Shown piece after piece: positions 1 through 9,451 of a DNA stretch of 36,794 nt. The DNA is taken from NCBI GenBank assembly GCA_012519815.1, contig JAAYPM010000067.1, positions 1 to 36,794 on the forward strand, in the 5' to 3' direction. The translations under genes were made by a program, and so were the position numbers. The DNA comes from Bacteroidales bacterium (GTDB lineage: Bacteria > Bacteroidota > Bacteroidia > Bacteroidales > UBA1715). How positions within the stretch are numbered: the stretch's first letter is position 1; the number at the start of each line of letters is the position of its first letter. Below the pieces are notes generated by a model. That model made no database searches, was not told the origin of the DNA, and saw only the letters and a list, made by a program, of their open reading frames with translations.

Positions 1-2167
1 AAACAGTTGACTCACCCGGACATAATCCTAAACCATTACTCGAATTAATAGTAAAAGAATCAGGCTTTTTACAAGTAGGACAATTATACGTTAATTGAAT
101 AGGGTCAGAAATAGAATAGTTTTTACATGGATCATTACTATTCGCATAATGCGGAGCAGTAAAATTATTAAAACTAGTAAACACCGATGATGTACCTGCA
201 ATCACACGGAAATACAGTTTATCGCCAGAATTTAATCCCGAAAAAGCAGCATGAGCAGTTGGGTTTGTAAAATTAAATGTTGCCAACGTTTGCGGATTTC
301 CCACATTTTTCCAGCTGGTGTTATCATTAGGCGTTTTGGTCCATTGATATAAATATAAAGGACTATTAGCATAATATTTCACAAGCATAGTACTTGCCAC
401 ACTCACAAGATTAAACTGCTCATCACAAACCTCCTCTTCTTTTGACAAAGTAGTTTCATCAAAAAATAAATCAATAGCAGGCGGAGCACACGCCATAATT
501 TTAATATCATCTAACACCAAATCGTTACCATTTTCTGAAACATCGAGATTATTAATAACCTTCATATTTACGGACGTACCCTCAAGTGTAATTTCACCTG
601 CTATACGAACCCATACACCTCCCCCATCAGCTTGACGAGTTGCCGTACCATTCAATGTAACTTTATTTGCAGCATTCCCTCCATCTGTTAACACAACAGA
701 CACATCAACACCATGATACGGACCATTAGCACTATTAGTAAATACCGCTATCCAACATTCAAAAAACAATTGTTTTCCAAAACAAAGATTTGTAATATTT
801 CGTTCATAAATGGCCTTTCCTAACGTTCCGGGAGGGCAATTAAGAAACAAAGCAGCGCCATCTTTTTTACCAGAATGATCAAGTGCAACTTGAGGTTCAT
901 TAGTAGGACCCGTTACTCTATTTGCCCATTCTAATTTTGCTCCGGCATACGCACCATCAGCATTATAGCCTGTTAAATATGCAGCAACGCAATAATCACC
1001 ATCACCCAAAGGACCTGAAGGACGAAATATTGCTCCAAGTGGTGCTGGACTAAGTTGCCAACGAAATGGAGTTGTTGTTGTTTTTTTAACCTCAACAGGA
1101 TTTAAAACATCAGAATAATCCCATACATAGTATGTTCTCCCCGTAACATCATTTAAATCAACTCTACCAAAATCCTCAAAATAAACTGTTTGACGAGAAG
1201 CAGCAACACCATTTACCTCGCAACAAGTAATTGCCTTAACAGTAATCGGGTCTGAATTTATAGCAGTTCCGCCACCAAGAGGAGTAATTGCCAAACGAAA
1301 TTGATAATTTTTAACTTGCGATGTTTCGTATAATTGAGATTTATTTGTTCCAATATTTGTCCAACCACTCCCTGTATTTACCTGCCACTGATACGTGGCA
1401 TTATAATCTAACACAGATTGCAACGTAATTTGTTCACCTGCACACACTTCTGAACCTTGAGCAGAGCGAATAAGAGGTTTTATTTGCCCCATCACCTCTA
1501 TGCTTCTAATTCCCATAGCCTTACAATCGCCATTTTGCGTATGATTCATACGAAACACCATTTCACCTGAAGCATCTACAGTTCCTGTGTAACTTTTTTC
1601 TGCACATTGTCCCATGCCTATTTGCGAAGCATCTGTGCCATTCATCTGATTATATTGATCTAAATTAATTCCAGCTTTAAACTCATTGCGTTGCCCTGTA
1701 CAACCAGTATATGCGCTATTAACAACACTACAATATTTTACCTTTACTGTTACTGCCGAATTTGGCACCATACCAACCACTTTATATTGTAAAATATTTG
1801 CATTTCCTCCCGAAGGTTTTGGCGAATACACAAGCATATATTCTGGATTAGCAGAATTATTTACATATCGTGCCTCATCTAAATTATACGGATTATCAGT
1901 AATTGCATAGTGATAGGGAGCATTAAACGTTCCCGCATTAGTATTTGGTGTTAAAGTTGGCGTTACCGAAAGCGAACCACCTTGAAGCCCTATGTGCAAA
2001 ATGTCGTTAACACCATAATATGTTTTTGTTGCATCAACATTCTGAGGTTTAAATTCTGTTCCCGCAACTAAAATTTGTGAAAAAAGAGGATTGGAAACAG
2101 TAAAACAGATAAAAAAAACAATATATTTCAAAACTGTTTTTGTGCAATGTAAATCAGTAAATTTCAT
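1..2167 (-). CDS. Large secreted protein, N-terminal ~722 aa; C-terminus lies outside the window
   Basis: Hand translation of the reverse strand from ATG at 2167 is open to base 1 (MKFTDLHCTKTVLKYIVFFICFTVSNPLFSQILVAGTEFKPQNVDATKTYYGV...). Signal peptide, then Ig/PKD-like text such as SVLDYNATYQWQVNTGSGWTNIGTNKSQLYETSQVKNYQFRLAIT. Not in the ORF track, presumably because it has no stop inside the window. Confidence 0.9.
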   Translation of the reverse strand, partial: MKFTDLHCTKTVLKYIVFFICFTVSNPLFSQILVAGTEFKPQNVDATKTYYGVNDILHIGLQGGSLSVTPTLTPNTNAGTFNAPYHYAITDNPYNLDEARYVNNSANPEYMLVYSPKPSGGNANILQYKVVGMVPNSAVTVKVKYCSVVNSAYTGCTGQRNEFKAGINLDQYNQMNGTDASQIGMGQCAEKSYTGTVDASGEMVFRMNHTQNGDCKAMGIRSIEVMGQIKPLIRSAQGSEVCAGEQITLQSVLDYNATYQWQVNTGSGWTNIGTNKSQLYETSQVKNYQFRLAITPLGGGTAINSDPITVKAITCCEVNGVAASRQTVYFEDFGRVDLNDVTGRTYYVWDYSDVLNPVEVKKTTTTPFRWQLSPAPLGAIFRPSGPLGDGDYCVAAYLTGYNADGAYAGAKLEWANRVTGPTNEPQVALDHSGKKDGAALFLNCPPGTLGKAIYERNITNLCFGKQLFFECWIAVFTNSANGPYHGVDVSVVLTDGGNAANKVTLNGTATRQADGGGVWVRIAGEITLEGTSVNMKVINNLDVSENGNDLVLDDIKIMACAPPAIDLFFDETTLSKEEEVCDEQFNLVSVASTMLVKYYANSPLYLYQWTKTPNDNTSWKNVGNPQTLATFNFTNPTAHAAFSGLNSGDKLYFRVIAGTSSVFTSFNNFTAPHYANSNDPCKNYSISDPIQLTYNCPTCKKPDSFTINSSNGLGLCPGESTV

Positions 2168-2192
2168 ACAAAAATTATAAATTATAAAAACT

Positions 2193-2200
2193 CAAATGTA
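2193..2200 (-). promoter_or_regulatory. Putative Bacteroidetes -7 element TACATTTG upstream of the 1..2167 gene
   Basis: Matches consensus TAnnTTTG about 26 nt upstream of the ATG at 2167; -33 element weak. Confidence 0.45.
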
Positions 2201-2316
2201 ACATAATTAAGACACCAATCAACAACATATAGTTGCATGTGTATGTAAATAAAATATGTTTTATAAAAAACTCAATAAAAAACACATTCTGCCTTTTTAC
2301 ATCATATAAAAATTAC

Positions 2317-2324
2317 TACTTTTG
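2317..2324 (+). promoter_or_regulatory. Putative Bacteroidetes -7 element TACTTTTG upstream of guaB
   Basis: Matches TAnnTTTG 25 nt upstream of the guaB ATG, with a T-run at 2294-2298 near the expected -33 position. Confidence 0.5.
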
Positions 2325-2349
2325 TGAAATTATTAAACATTGATTAACT

Positions 2350-3822
2350 ATGTCATTCGAATCAGAAAGAATACTATCAGAAGGACTTACATTTGACGAT
2401 GTATTATTAGTTCCTGCATATTCAGAAGTGCTTCCACGCGAAGTTGATTTAACCACACAATTATCGCGTAATATTACATTAAACTGCCCTATAGTTTCGG
2501 CAGCAATGGATACAATTACCGATTCTCGCTTAGCAATTGCTCTTGCACGACAAGGTGGTATAGGTATAATTCATAAAAACATGAGTATTGAACAACAAGC
2601 ACTTGAGGTAAAACGAGTAAAACGTTCAGAAAACGGAATGATTTATGACCCCATTACCATTGAGCCTACTGCAAATGCAAAAAAAGCTCTTGATATTATG
2701 CAAGAATTTAAAATTGGCGGGATACCAGTTGTTGACGCAAATAAAAAACTCTTAGGAATTGTAACTAATAGAGACCTTAGATTTGAACTCAATATGCAAA
2801 AAAGCATAGCTGATATAATGACAAAGGAAAATTTAATTACAATATCACAAGATGTTGATGTAACAAAAGCAGCAAGTATTCTTCAAAAATATAAAATCGA
2901 AAAATTACCTGTTGTTGATGCAAACAATATTCTTGTAGGATTATTAACATATAAGGATATTTTTAAAGCTGCAAACAATCCTCTTTCATGCAAAGATTCA
3001 AAAGGAAGACTGCGAGTTGGTGCCTCTATAGGAGTAACACATGATACATTTGAAAGACTTGAGGCTTTAATTTCAGCAGATGTTGATGTGATTGTGATAG
3101 ATACGGCACATGGTCATTCTAAAGGAGTTATAGACGTTCTTAAGCAAGCAAAGAAAAAATATCCACATCTTGATTTTATAGTAGGAAATATTGCAACGCC
3201 AGAAGCTGCTTTAGCTCTTGTAGATGCTGGTGCTGATGCTGTTAAGGTGGGTATTGGTCCTGGGTCAATTTGCACCACACGTGTAATTGCTGGTGTGGGA
3301 GTTCCGCAACTTTCTGCAATTTTTGCGGTGGCTAAGGCATTGCAAAATACGGGTGTGCCAATTATTGCCGATGGCGGCATTCGATATTCTGGCGATATTG
3401 TAAAAGCTTTGGCAGCCGGTGCAAATAGCATCATGGCAGGGTCTTTATTTGCAGGATTAGATGAATCTCCGGGAGAAACAATAATTTATCAAGGACGAAA
3501 ATTTAAAACATACCGAGGAATGGGCTCTATTGAAGCTATGCAGCAAGGCTCAAAAGATAGATATTTTCAAGATGTAGAAGATGACATAAAAAAATTAGTG
3601 CCCGAAGGTATTGCTGCACGGGTTCCCTACAAAGGAACGCTTGCCGAAACGGTATATCAATTAGTGGGTGGATTACGTGCAGGAATGGGATATTGTGGAG
3701 CAAAAACAATAGCAAATTTGCATACTGCAAAATTTGTGAAAATCACTAATTCTGGTAATATTGAAAGCCATCCACATGATGTTACAATCACACGAGAAGC
3801 ACCAAATTATAGTAGAGAATAA
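2350..3822 (+). CDS. guaB: Inosine-5'-monophosphate dehydrogenase
   Basis: 490 aa; N-terminal [19 protein letters not shown], two CBS domains, catalytic loop [30 protein letters not shown]. Confidence 0.98.
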   Translation: MSFESERILSEGLTFDDVLLVPAYSEVLPREVDLTTQLSRNITLNCPIVSAAMDTITDSRLAIALARQGGIGIIHKNMSIEQQALEVKRVKRSENGMIYDPITIEPTANAKKALDIMQEFKIGGIPVVDANKKLLGIVTNRDLRFELNMQKSIADIMTKENLITISQDVDVTKAASILQKYKIEKLPVVDANNILVGLLTYKDIFKAANNPLSCKDSKGRLRVGASIGVTHDTFERLEALISADVDVIVIDTAHGHSKGVIDVLKQAKKKYPHLDFIVGNIATPEAALALVDAGADAVKVGIGPGSICTTRVIAGVGVPQLSAIFAVAKALQNTGVPIIADGGIRYSGDIVKALAAGANSIMAGSLFAGLDESPGETIIYQGRKFKTYRGMGSIEAMQQGSKDRYFQDVEDDIKKLVPEGIAARVPYKGTLAETVYQLVGGLRAGMGYCGAKTIANLHTAKFVKITNSGNIESHPHDVTITREAPNYSRE

Positions 3823-3847
3823 TACAATTTTTAGAAACCAATTATCT

Positions 3848-5825
3848 ATGAAACTATTTATTTCTATTTTATTAGCATGCATGTGGAGTGTTGCTTCATA
3901 TTGCCAAACTCCCATTATACCTGATTCATTAGCACAAAAAACAATAATGAAAATAGATACAAATTCTATTTCCGTTAAAGAATTTGCGTGGTTTAATAAT
4001 AAATACAATGCCTATCCCGACCCATATATTCAACTGAGTTTGAGTGAATACGCAACGCTTTTTACAAATTACAAACGAAAAGTTTTTGAAGCAATACATC
4101 AACAATTAGATACATCAAAGGTGTTTAAAGAAGAGTTTAATTCGTATATGCGAAAAATTTCTCTCATATTTATATTCTATTCAAGACGAAAAAGATTTAA
4201 TTCAATTAGAATATGACCGTTTACAAACAGATTATGAAGTGCAGCATATTTTTGTGAAATCAGATATATATTCACACCCAAATGATACTTTGCAAGCATA
4301 CAAAAAAGCTGTAGGATATATGTCGGAATTGCGTGCCGGAAAAGATTTTTCGGCACTTGCATCACGCGTATCTGACGATACATTTACAAAAGAAAATGGC
4401 GGATATGTTGGATATATTACCTCGTTATTAATGCCTCTTGAATACGAACATGCGGTGTATAATGGAAAAGTTTGCGAAATTGTAGGTCCTGTTTCTACCA
4501 AACATGGATATTTTATTATAAAAATTCTTAATTCTCGCAAATCCCTCGGGCAACGCAGAGCATCAATTATTACGCTGTATCCTAACGAAAAAAATGAAGA
4601 AGAATGGCAAAAAATAAAATTAGAAGCTGATTCTCTATATAATTGTTTACATGCAGGATGCGATTTTGATTCTTTAGCACAACGTAAAAATAAAAGTCGT
4701 GAATTACTAAAATCAAAAGGTGATATAGGGTGGTTTGATAATTCTATAAACTATCATTATCTCATGAAAGAAGCAATTTTTCAATTAGATTCTATTGGTG
4801 CTATAACGAAACCTATCAAAATGAGCTATGGATATATTATTTGCAAACTTACTGGTATAAACGATTCTCTTCCAAGTTTTTTAGAAACACAAAAAGTTGT
4901 GCAAAAAATAATGATGCACGATGAAACACGATCTAATTGGAAAGAACGAGAAGCAATTAGACGCTATAAAAAACAATATCAACACACGATATTACATAAA
5001 AATCTTGAAGATTTTATTACGCAAGTTGATAATTCTATTTTACTTGGAAAATGGGAAAAACCAACATTTACAAACAACAAAGAATTAGTGAAATTTGCAA
5101 ACAACACGTATTTATTTTCTGATTTTGCGGCATATCTCGAAAAAAATCAAAAACACAATAAATTTCCAGAAAAAGACAAACTTATACGATATCGATTTGA
5201 ACAATATATTGAACGAATACTTATATATGAAGTTTTTCAACATATTACAATCGAAAACGAAGAATTACAAATGCTTTCACAAGAATACCATCACGGAATG
5301 GTTATGTACGAATTAATGCAAAAAGAGGTGTATAAAAAAGCATTTGAAGATAGCGTTGGACTGTATGAATATTATAATAACAATATTGATTCCTATATGA
5401 ATCCTGAATCAGTTTCATTAAGCTATTTTTATTGTGAAACGGAAAAAATCCGCAAAAAAACGCAAAAACTTCTTTCACAACGACCTTTAAAACATGAAAC
5501 AGATAGTTTGATTATATCTACAATAAATAAAAAAAACACCAACAATGTGCGTGTGCAACAATATCATATTTTTAAAGGAGAAAACAATACTATTGACGCA
5601 CTCACATGGAAGGCAGGGAATGTGATTCAACTTGATTCACTTACGCTTGTATATATCAATAATTCATACGATCCTATTCCCAAACCATTTAATGAAGTAA
5701 AAAACACTATCACAACGCAATATCAGAACATTCTTGAACAAAATCTTATAGAGTATTTACAAGAAAAATATCCTGTAACACTATTCGAAAATGTATTACA
5801 AGAATTAAGTACTTATTACGAATGA
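3848..5825 (+). pseudogene. Parvulin/PpiC-type peptidylprolyl isomerase, frameshifted (ORF pieces 3848..4216 and ~4158..5825)
   Basis: Piece 1 has a signal peptide (MKLFISILLACMWSVASYCQ) and a SurA-like N-domain ending EEFNSYMRK; piece 2 in the +1 frame continues FLSYLYSIQDEKDLIQLEYDRLQTDYEVQHIFVKSD with two rotamase-like domains. Removing one A from the A5 run at 4153-4157 joins them. Could be a sequencing error rather than true decay. Confidence 0.8.
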
Positions 5826-6676
5826 TCATGAAATCTGCAAAATTTATTTTATTAGGACTATTTTTATCTGCAATGACAGTTTCGTGCACGGTTTCCGAAG
5901 GAGATTCAAATGAAGATGCAGTTGCTCAAGTTGGTAAAGCAGTATTGTATAAAGCTACTGTAACAGAATCAATACCAGCACACCTCACTGCAGAAGACAG
6001 TGCGTATTTTGCAGAAAAATATATCTCAAATTGGATTACTCGTCAACTTCTCTATCAAAAATCGCTTTTAAACATTCGAGACGTAGACAATACATTAAAA
6101 GAACAAATTGAAAATTATACGCAAGAAATATACATTCATCATTACGAACAAATGTTTGTAAATCAAAAGCTTGACACGCTCATACCCAAACAACAAATAG
6201 TTGATTATTATGAACAACAAAAAAAAGATTTTACACTTACGCAAGTAGCTGTAAAACCACTATTTTTAATTTTTCCTAAAACTATTGATGTGGCACGAGT
6301 AAAAAGATGGTTTTATTCAAGCAATCCGAATGATATTGAAAGTTTAAAAGACTTTACCTATCAATTTTCGCCATGTTTTTATTTTGCAGATAGCTGGTTT
6401 TTTATAGACCAGTTCATTGCAAAAATACCATTTGAAAATATTGAGACATCAAAAATTCTTTCAAAAAATGGTTTTATTTTAGAAGATACAGCTTATTATT
6501 ATTTTATTAAAACCGAAAGCATTGCTGAAAAAGGTGATTATATACCTCTTGAATTAGCAACAGATAACATTGCAAAAATTTTAATCCATAAACGCAAACA
6601 AGAACTCATTGCAAATATGAGAAATAAACTATATAACGATGCGTTACATAAAAACGAAATACATTTTTTTAAATAA
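5822..6676 (+). CDS. SurA-N-domain-like lipoprotein in the PPIase cluster
   Basis: Lipobox MKSAKFILLGLFLSAMTVSC; WITRQLLYQKSLLNIRD pattern typical of SurA-like chaperones; ATGA overlap with upstream gene. Start could also be 5828. Confidence 0.75.
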   Translation: MIMKSAKFILLGLFLSAMTVSCTVSEGDSNEDAVAQVGKAVLYKATVTESIPAHLTAEDSAYFAEKYISNWITRQLLYQKSLLNIRDVDNTLKEQIENYTQEIYIHHYEQMFVNQKLDTLIPKQQIVDYYEQQKKDFTLTQVAVKPLFLIFPKTIDVARVKRWFYSSNPNDIESLKDFTYQFSPCFYFADSWFFIDQFIAKIPFENIETSKILSKNGFILEDTAYYYFIKTESIAEKGDYIPLELATDNIAKILIHKRKQELIANMRNKLYNDALHKNEIHFFK

Positions 6677-6680
6677 ATAT

Positions 6681-8018
6681 ATGAACATAAAACACCTTTT
6701 TTTCCTCATTGCATGTTTTTCTTTTACACAAAAAACACATTCTCAAATAATTATAGATGAAGTTGTTGTAGTTGTTGGCGAAGAAATGATTAAAGAATCA
6801 GACATACAAAATCAGATTATGCAGCTACAAAAAGAAGGTGAAAAAAATATACAAACATGTAAAATTCTTGAAGATTTATTATTTCAAAAACTTTTATTTA
6901 ATCAAGCAAAAATTGATAGTATTGAAGTTGCCGATGCAGAAGTTGACGCAGAAATTGAAAGACGAATAAATATTTTTACTGGACAAGAAGGTGGGCTTGA
7001 AAAACTTGAAAGTTTTTATGACAAAACAGAACTTGAAATTAAAACGGAGTGGCGTCCATTAGTACGTGAGCAAATTATGGCACAACGCATGCAAAATTCC
7101 GTTGTAGGCAATGTTGAAGTTACTCCAAATGAGGTTCGCACATTCTTCACAAAATTTTCGACAGACAGCTTGCCCACAATTCCAATTCAATATGAATATG
7201 CTCAAATAGTTATTCAGCCAGAAATGTCGAATAAAGAAGAACAAGAAATAAAACAAAAACTCGAAGAAATTAGGCAGCGTGCAATAAAAGGAGAAAGTTT
7301 TGATAAACTTGCGGTACTCTATAGTGATGATATGGAAAGTGCTAAAATGGGTGGACTCTTAGGAGATTACATGTCGAGAGGAGAATTAGTACCAGAATTT
7401 TCGGCTGTTGCATTTCGATTAAAAGAAGGAGAAATATCAAAAATTGTAAAAACAAGTTTTGGGTATCATATTATTCAAATGGTTGAAATGAAAGGAGAAA
7501 AAGCAAAAATAAAACATATACTTATGCGTCCTCGAATTTCGCCAGAATCATTAAAAAATGCTCGAAATAAAGCCGACAGTATATATGTTGCATTACAAGA
7601 TTCTTTATCATTTAAACAAGCAGCTCTTCGTTACTCATCTGATGAAAAAACAAAAAACAACGGAGGCGTTTTTATTAATCCATACACGGGCACCTCAAAA
7701 TTTGAAGCTGAAGCAATAGAACCAATGATTTTGCATACAATAAAAAACATGAAACCCGGAGAAATTTCAGAAGCCTTTTTGAGTTATAATGACATTGGAA
7801 CTCAAGTATATAAAATCATTATGCTTTTATCAGTAATACCTGAACACACCGCTAATATTCAGCAAGATTATGATTATATTAAAATGGTAGCCTTACAAGA
7901 TAAAAAAGAAAAAGCCATGAAATTATGGATAACAAAAAATATACAATCTACCTATATAAAATTTATGACAGAATCATATTCTGATTGTATTTTTATCTAT
8001 AACGGCTGGTTTAAATAA
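6681..8018 (+). CDS. surA: SurA-like periplasmic peptidylprolyl isomerase
   Basis: Signal peptide MNIKHLFFLIACFSFTQKTHSQ, then IIIDEVVVVVGEEMIKESDIQNQ; two rotamase domains (AKMGGLLGDYMSRGELVPEFSAVAFRLKEGEISKIVKTSFGYHIIQMV...IKHILMRPRIS). Confidence 0.93.
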   Translation: MNIKHLFFLIACFSFTQKTHSQIIIDEVVVVVGEEMIKESDIQNQIMQLQKEGEKNIQTCKILEDLLFQKLLFNQAKIDSIEVADAEVDAEIERRINIFTGQEGGLEKLESFYDKTELEIKTEWRPLVREQIMAQRMQNSVVGNVEVTPNEVRTFFTKFSTDSLPTIPIQYEYAQIVIQPEMSNKEEQEIKQKLEEIRQRAIKGESFDKLAVLYSDDMESAKMGGLLGDYMSRGELVPEFSAVAFRLKEGEISKIVKTSFGYHIIQMVEMKGEKAKIKHILMRPRISPESLKNARNKADSIYVALQDSLSFKQAALRYSSDEKTKNNGGVFINPYTGTSKFEAEAIEPMILHTIKNMKPGEISEAFLSYNDIGTQVYKIIMLLSVIPEHTANIQQDYDYIKMVALQDKKEKAMKLWITKNIQSTYIKFMTESYSDCIFIYNGWFK

Positions 8019-8229
8019 GCTAAATTGAGACAATAATTAAATGTGTTGAATTTACTAATTGAATTTACACAATGTTTGTAAAAACACAAAGTATTGCATT
8101 TTTCACCACACAAAGTTACACGATTTTAGCAACAAATATTAATTTCTGTTTTTTTTGATTGCAAATCAGAAAGCAGAATTTGGAGTAAAAAAGCACAAAT
8201 TGACCGCTTAGTCTTTAATTTTAATAGCA

Positions 8230-8973
8230 TTATAAGATTTGCGGTCGTTGTTTTAAAACCTCATAAAGACCAATGCCTGCGGCAACTGATACATTAAGCG
8301 ATGATATTTCGCCCTGCATTGGAATATTGACACAAGCATCGGATTTCTGTAAAATAGCTGATGAAATACCAACATCTTCGGCTCCAAAAACTAAAGCAAG
8401 CGGTACAGAACAATCGATAGTATATAGCGAGGTTGAAGATTTTTCGGTAATGCTTAGTACAGAAATTCCACTTTGTTGCAAAAAATCAATACACGACGGT
8501 AAAGAATGCACCTTAGAAATAGGAACTTTATACAAAGCACCTGCAGAGGTTTTTACCGCATCTTCGCCAATTTGTGCCGCTCCTTTTTGTGGAATTATAA
8601 TACCATTCACTCCAAAACACTCACAAGAGCGTACTATAGCTCCAAAATTTCTTACGTCAGTAATTTGATCGAGAATAACAAATAATGGAATTGCTCCTTT
8701 TTCAAAGATAGAAGGAACCAAATTTGTAATATTATGAAAATCAACAGGAGAAGAAAACGCGATAACACCCTGATGATTTTTCCGTGTTATACGATTAATT
8801 TTTTCTACAGGAACAGTTTTAACTGTAACGGTTTGTTTTCGAGCCAAATATATTATTTCACGAATAATCTCATTATTGGCATTTTTTTTTATTAAAATTT
8901 GGTCAAGAGTCAAAGAGTCTTTAAGAGCCTCATGTACAGCATGAATTCCAATAATTACATTATTTTGTGCCAT
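8230..8973 (-). CDS. rlmB: 23S rRNA (guanosine-2'-O-)-methyltransferase RlmB, TrmH/SpoU family
   Basis: IIGIHAVHEAL N-terminus; SpoU motifs ILDQITDVRNFGAIVRSCECFGVNGIIIP, LVFGAEDVGIS, IPMQGEISSLNVSVAAGI. Confidence 0.93.
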   Translation of the reverse strand: MAQNNVIIGIHAVHEALKDSLTLDQILIKKNANNEIIREIIYLARKQTVTVKTVPVEKINRITRKNHQGVIAFSSPVDFHNITNLVPSIFEKGAIPLFVILDQITDVRNFGAIVRSCECFGVNGIIIPQKGAAQIGEDAVKTSAGALYKVPISKVHSLPSCIDFLQQSGISVLSITEKSSTSLYTIDCSVPLALVFGAEDVGISSAILQKSDACVNIPMQGEISSLNVSVAAGIGLYEVLKQRPQIL

Positions 8974-9049
8974 AAAACAATCTATTTAATTAATACATAT
9001 AAGAAATTAAAAGCACAAAACATTATCTTTCACAATTCAAACAAAAACG

Positions 9050-9364
9050 TTATGCTTGTGCACCTCCAGCTCCAAAGGTAGGAAGAGGTCCGCCTCCAGA
9101 AAAACCTTCAATATTTTTAATTTTTCCATGCATAGACTCATATTTTGCAATATTGTCTTGCAAAGCAAGGAGTAATTTTTTAGCATGTTCTGGAGTTAAA
9201 ATAATGCGAGATTTCACGTTTGCTTTAGGAATGCCTGGCATAAGACGAACAAAATCTACAACAAACTCCGAAGCAGAATGCGTTATAATTGCTAAATTAG
9301 AGTAAATACCTTGAGCAATTTCTTCTGATAATTCAATATTTAATTGTTGTTTTTTTTCTTCCAT
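9050..9364 (-). CDS. DUF3467 domain protein
   Basis: MEEKKQQLNIELSEEIAQGIYSNLAIITHSASEFVVDFVRLMPGIPKANVKSRIILTPEHAKKLLLALQDNIAKYE is characteristic of DUF3467. Start moved from 9385 to 9364 because a -7 element covers 9379-9386. Confidence 0.85.
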   Translation of the reverse strand: MEEKKQQLNIELSEEIAQGIYSNLAIITHSASEFVVDFVRLMPGIPKANVKSRIILTPEHAKKLLLALQDNIAKYESMHGKIKNIEGFSGGGPLPTFGAGGAQA

Positions 9365-9378
9365 AATTTTGTTTTTTA

Positions 9379-9386
9379 CAAACATA
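9379..9386 (-). promoter_or_regulatory. Putative -7 element TATGTTTG for the DUF3467 gene
   Basis: Consensus TAnnTTTG immediately downstream of the rpoC terminator hairpin; no clear -33. Confidence 0.35.
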
Positions 9387-9389
9387 CAT

Positions 9390-9435
9390 ATAAAAAATAA
9401 GTCATAAAGGAAATTCCATATGACTTATTTTTTAT
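9390..9435 (-). terminator. Intrinsic terminator after rpoC, possibly bidirectional
   Basis: Perfect 17-bp arms ATAAAAAATAAGTCATA (9390-9406) / TATGACTTATTTTTTAT (9419-9435), 12-nt loop, T-rich 3' arm on either strand. Confidence 0.8.
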
Positions 9436-9451
9436 GTATCATTAAAAAAAA

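Noticed and set aside
3114-4008. Minus-strand ORFs 3114..3434, 3536..3730, 3673..4008
   Set aside because: Antisense to guaB and the PPIase gene; no recognisable domains or composition of real proteins.
4150-4165. Programmed ribosomal frameshift signal in the PPIase gene
   Set aside because: The shift needed is +1, with no visible prfB-like stop/slippery context or stimulatory hairpin; mutation or sequencing error is simpler.
4177-4540. Minus-strand ORFs 4177..4383 and 4232..4540
   Set aside because: Antisense shadows of the frameshifted PPIase; the plus-strand protein is clearly the coding one.
8273-8668. Plus-strand 131-aa ORF
   Set aside because: Antisense to the conserved SpoU motifs of rlmB.
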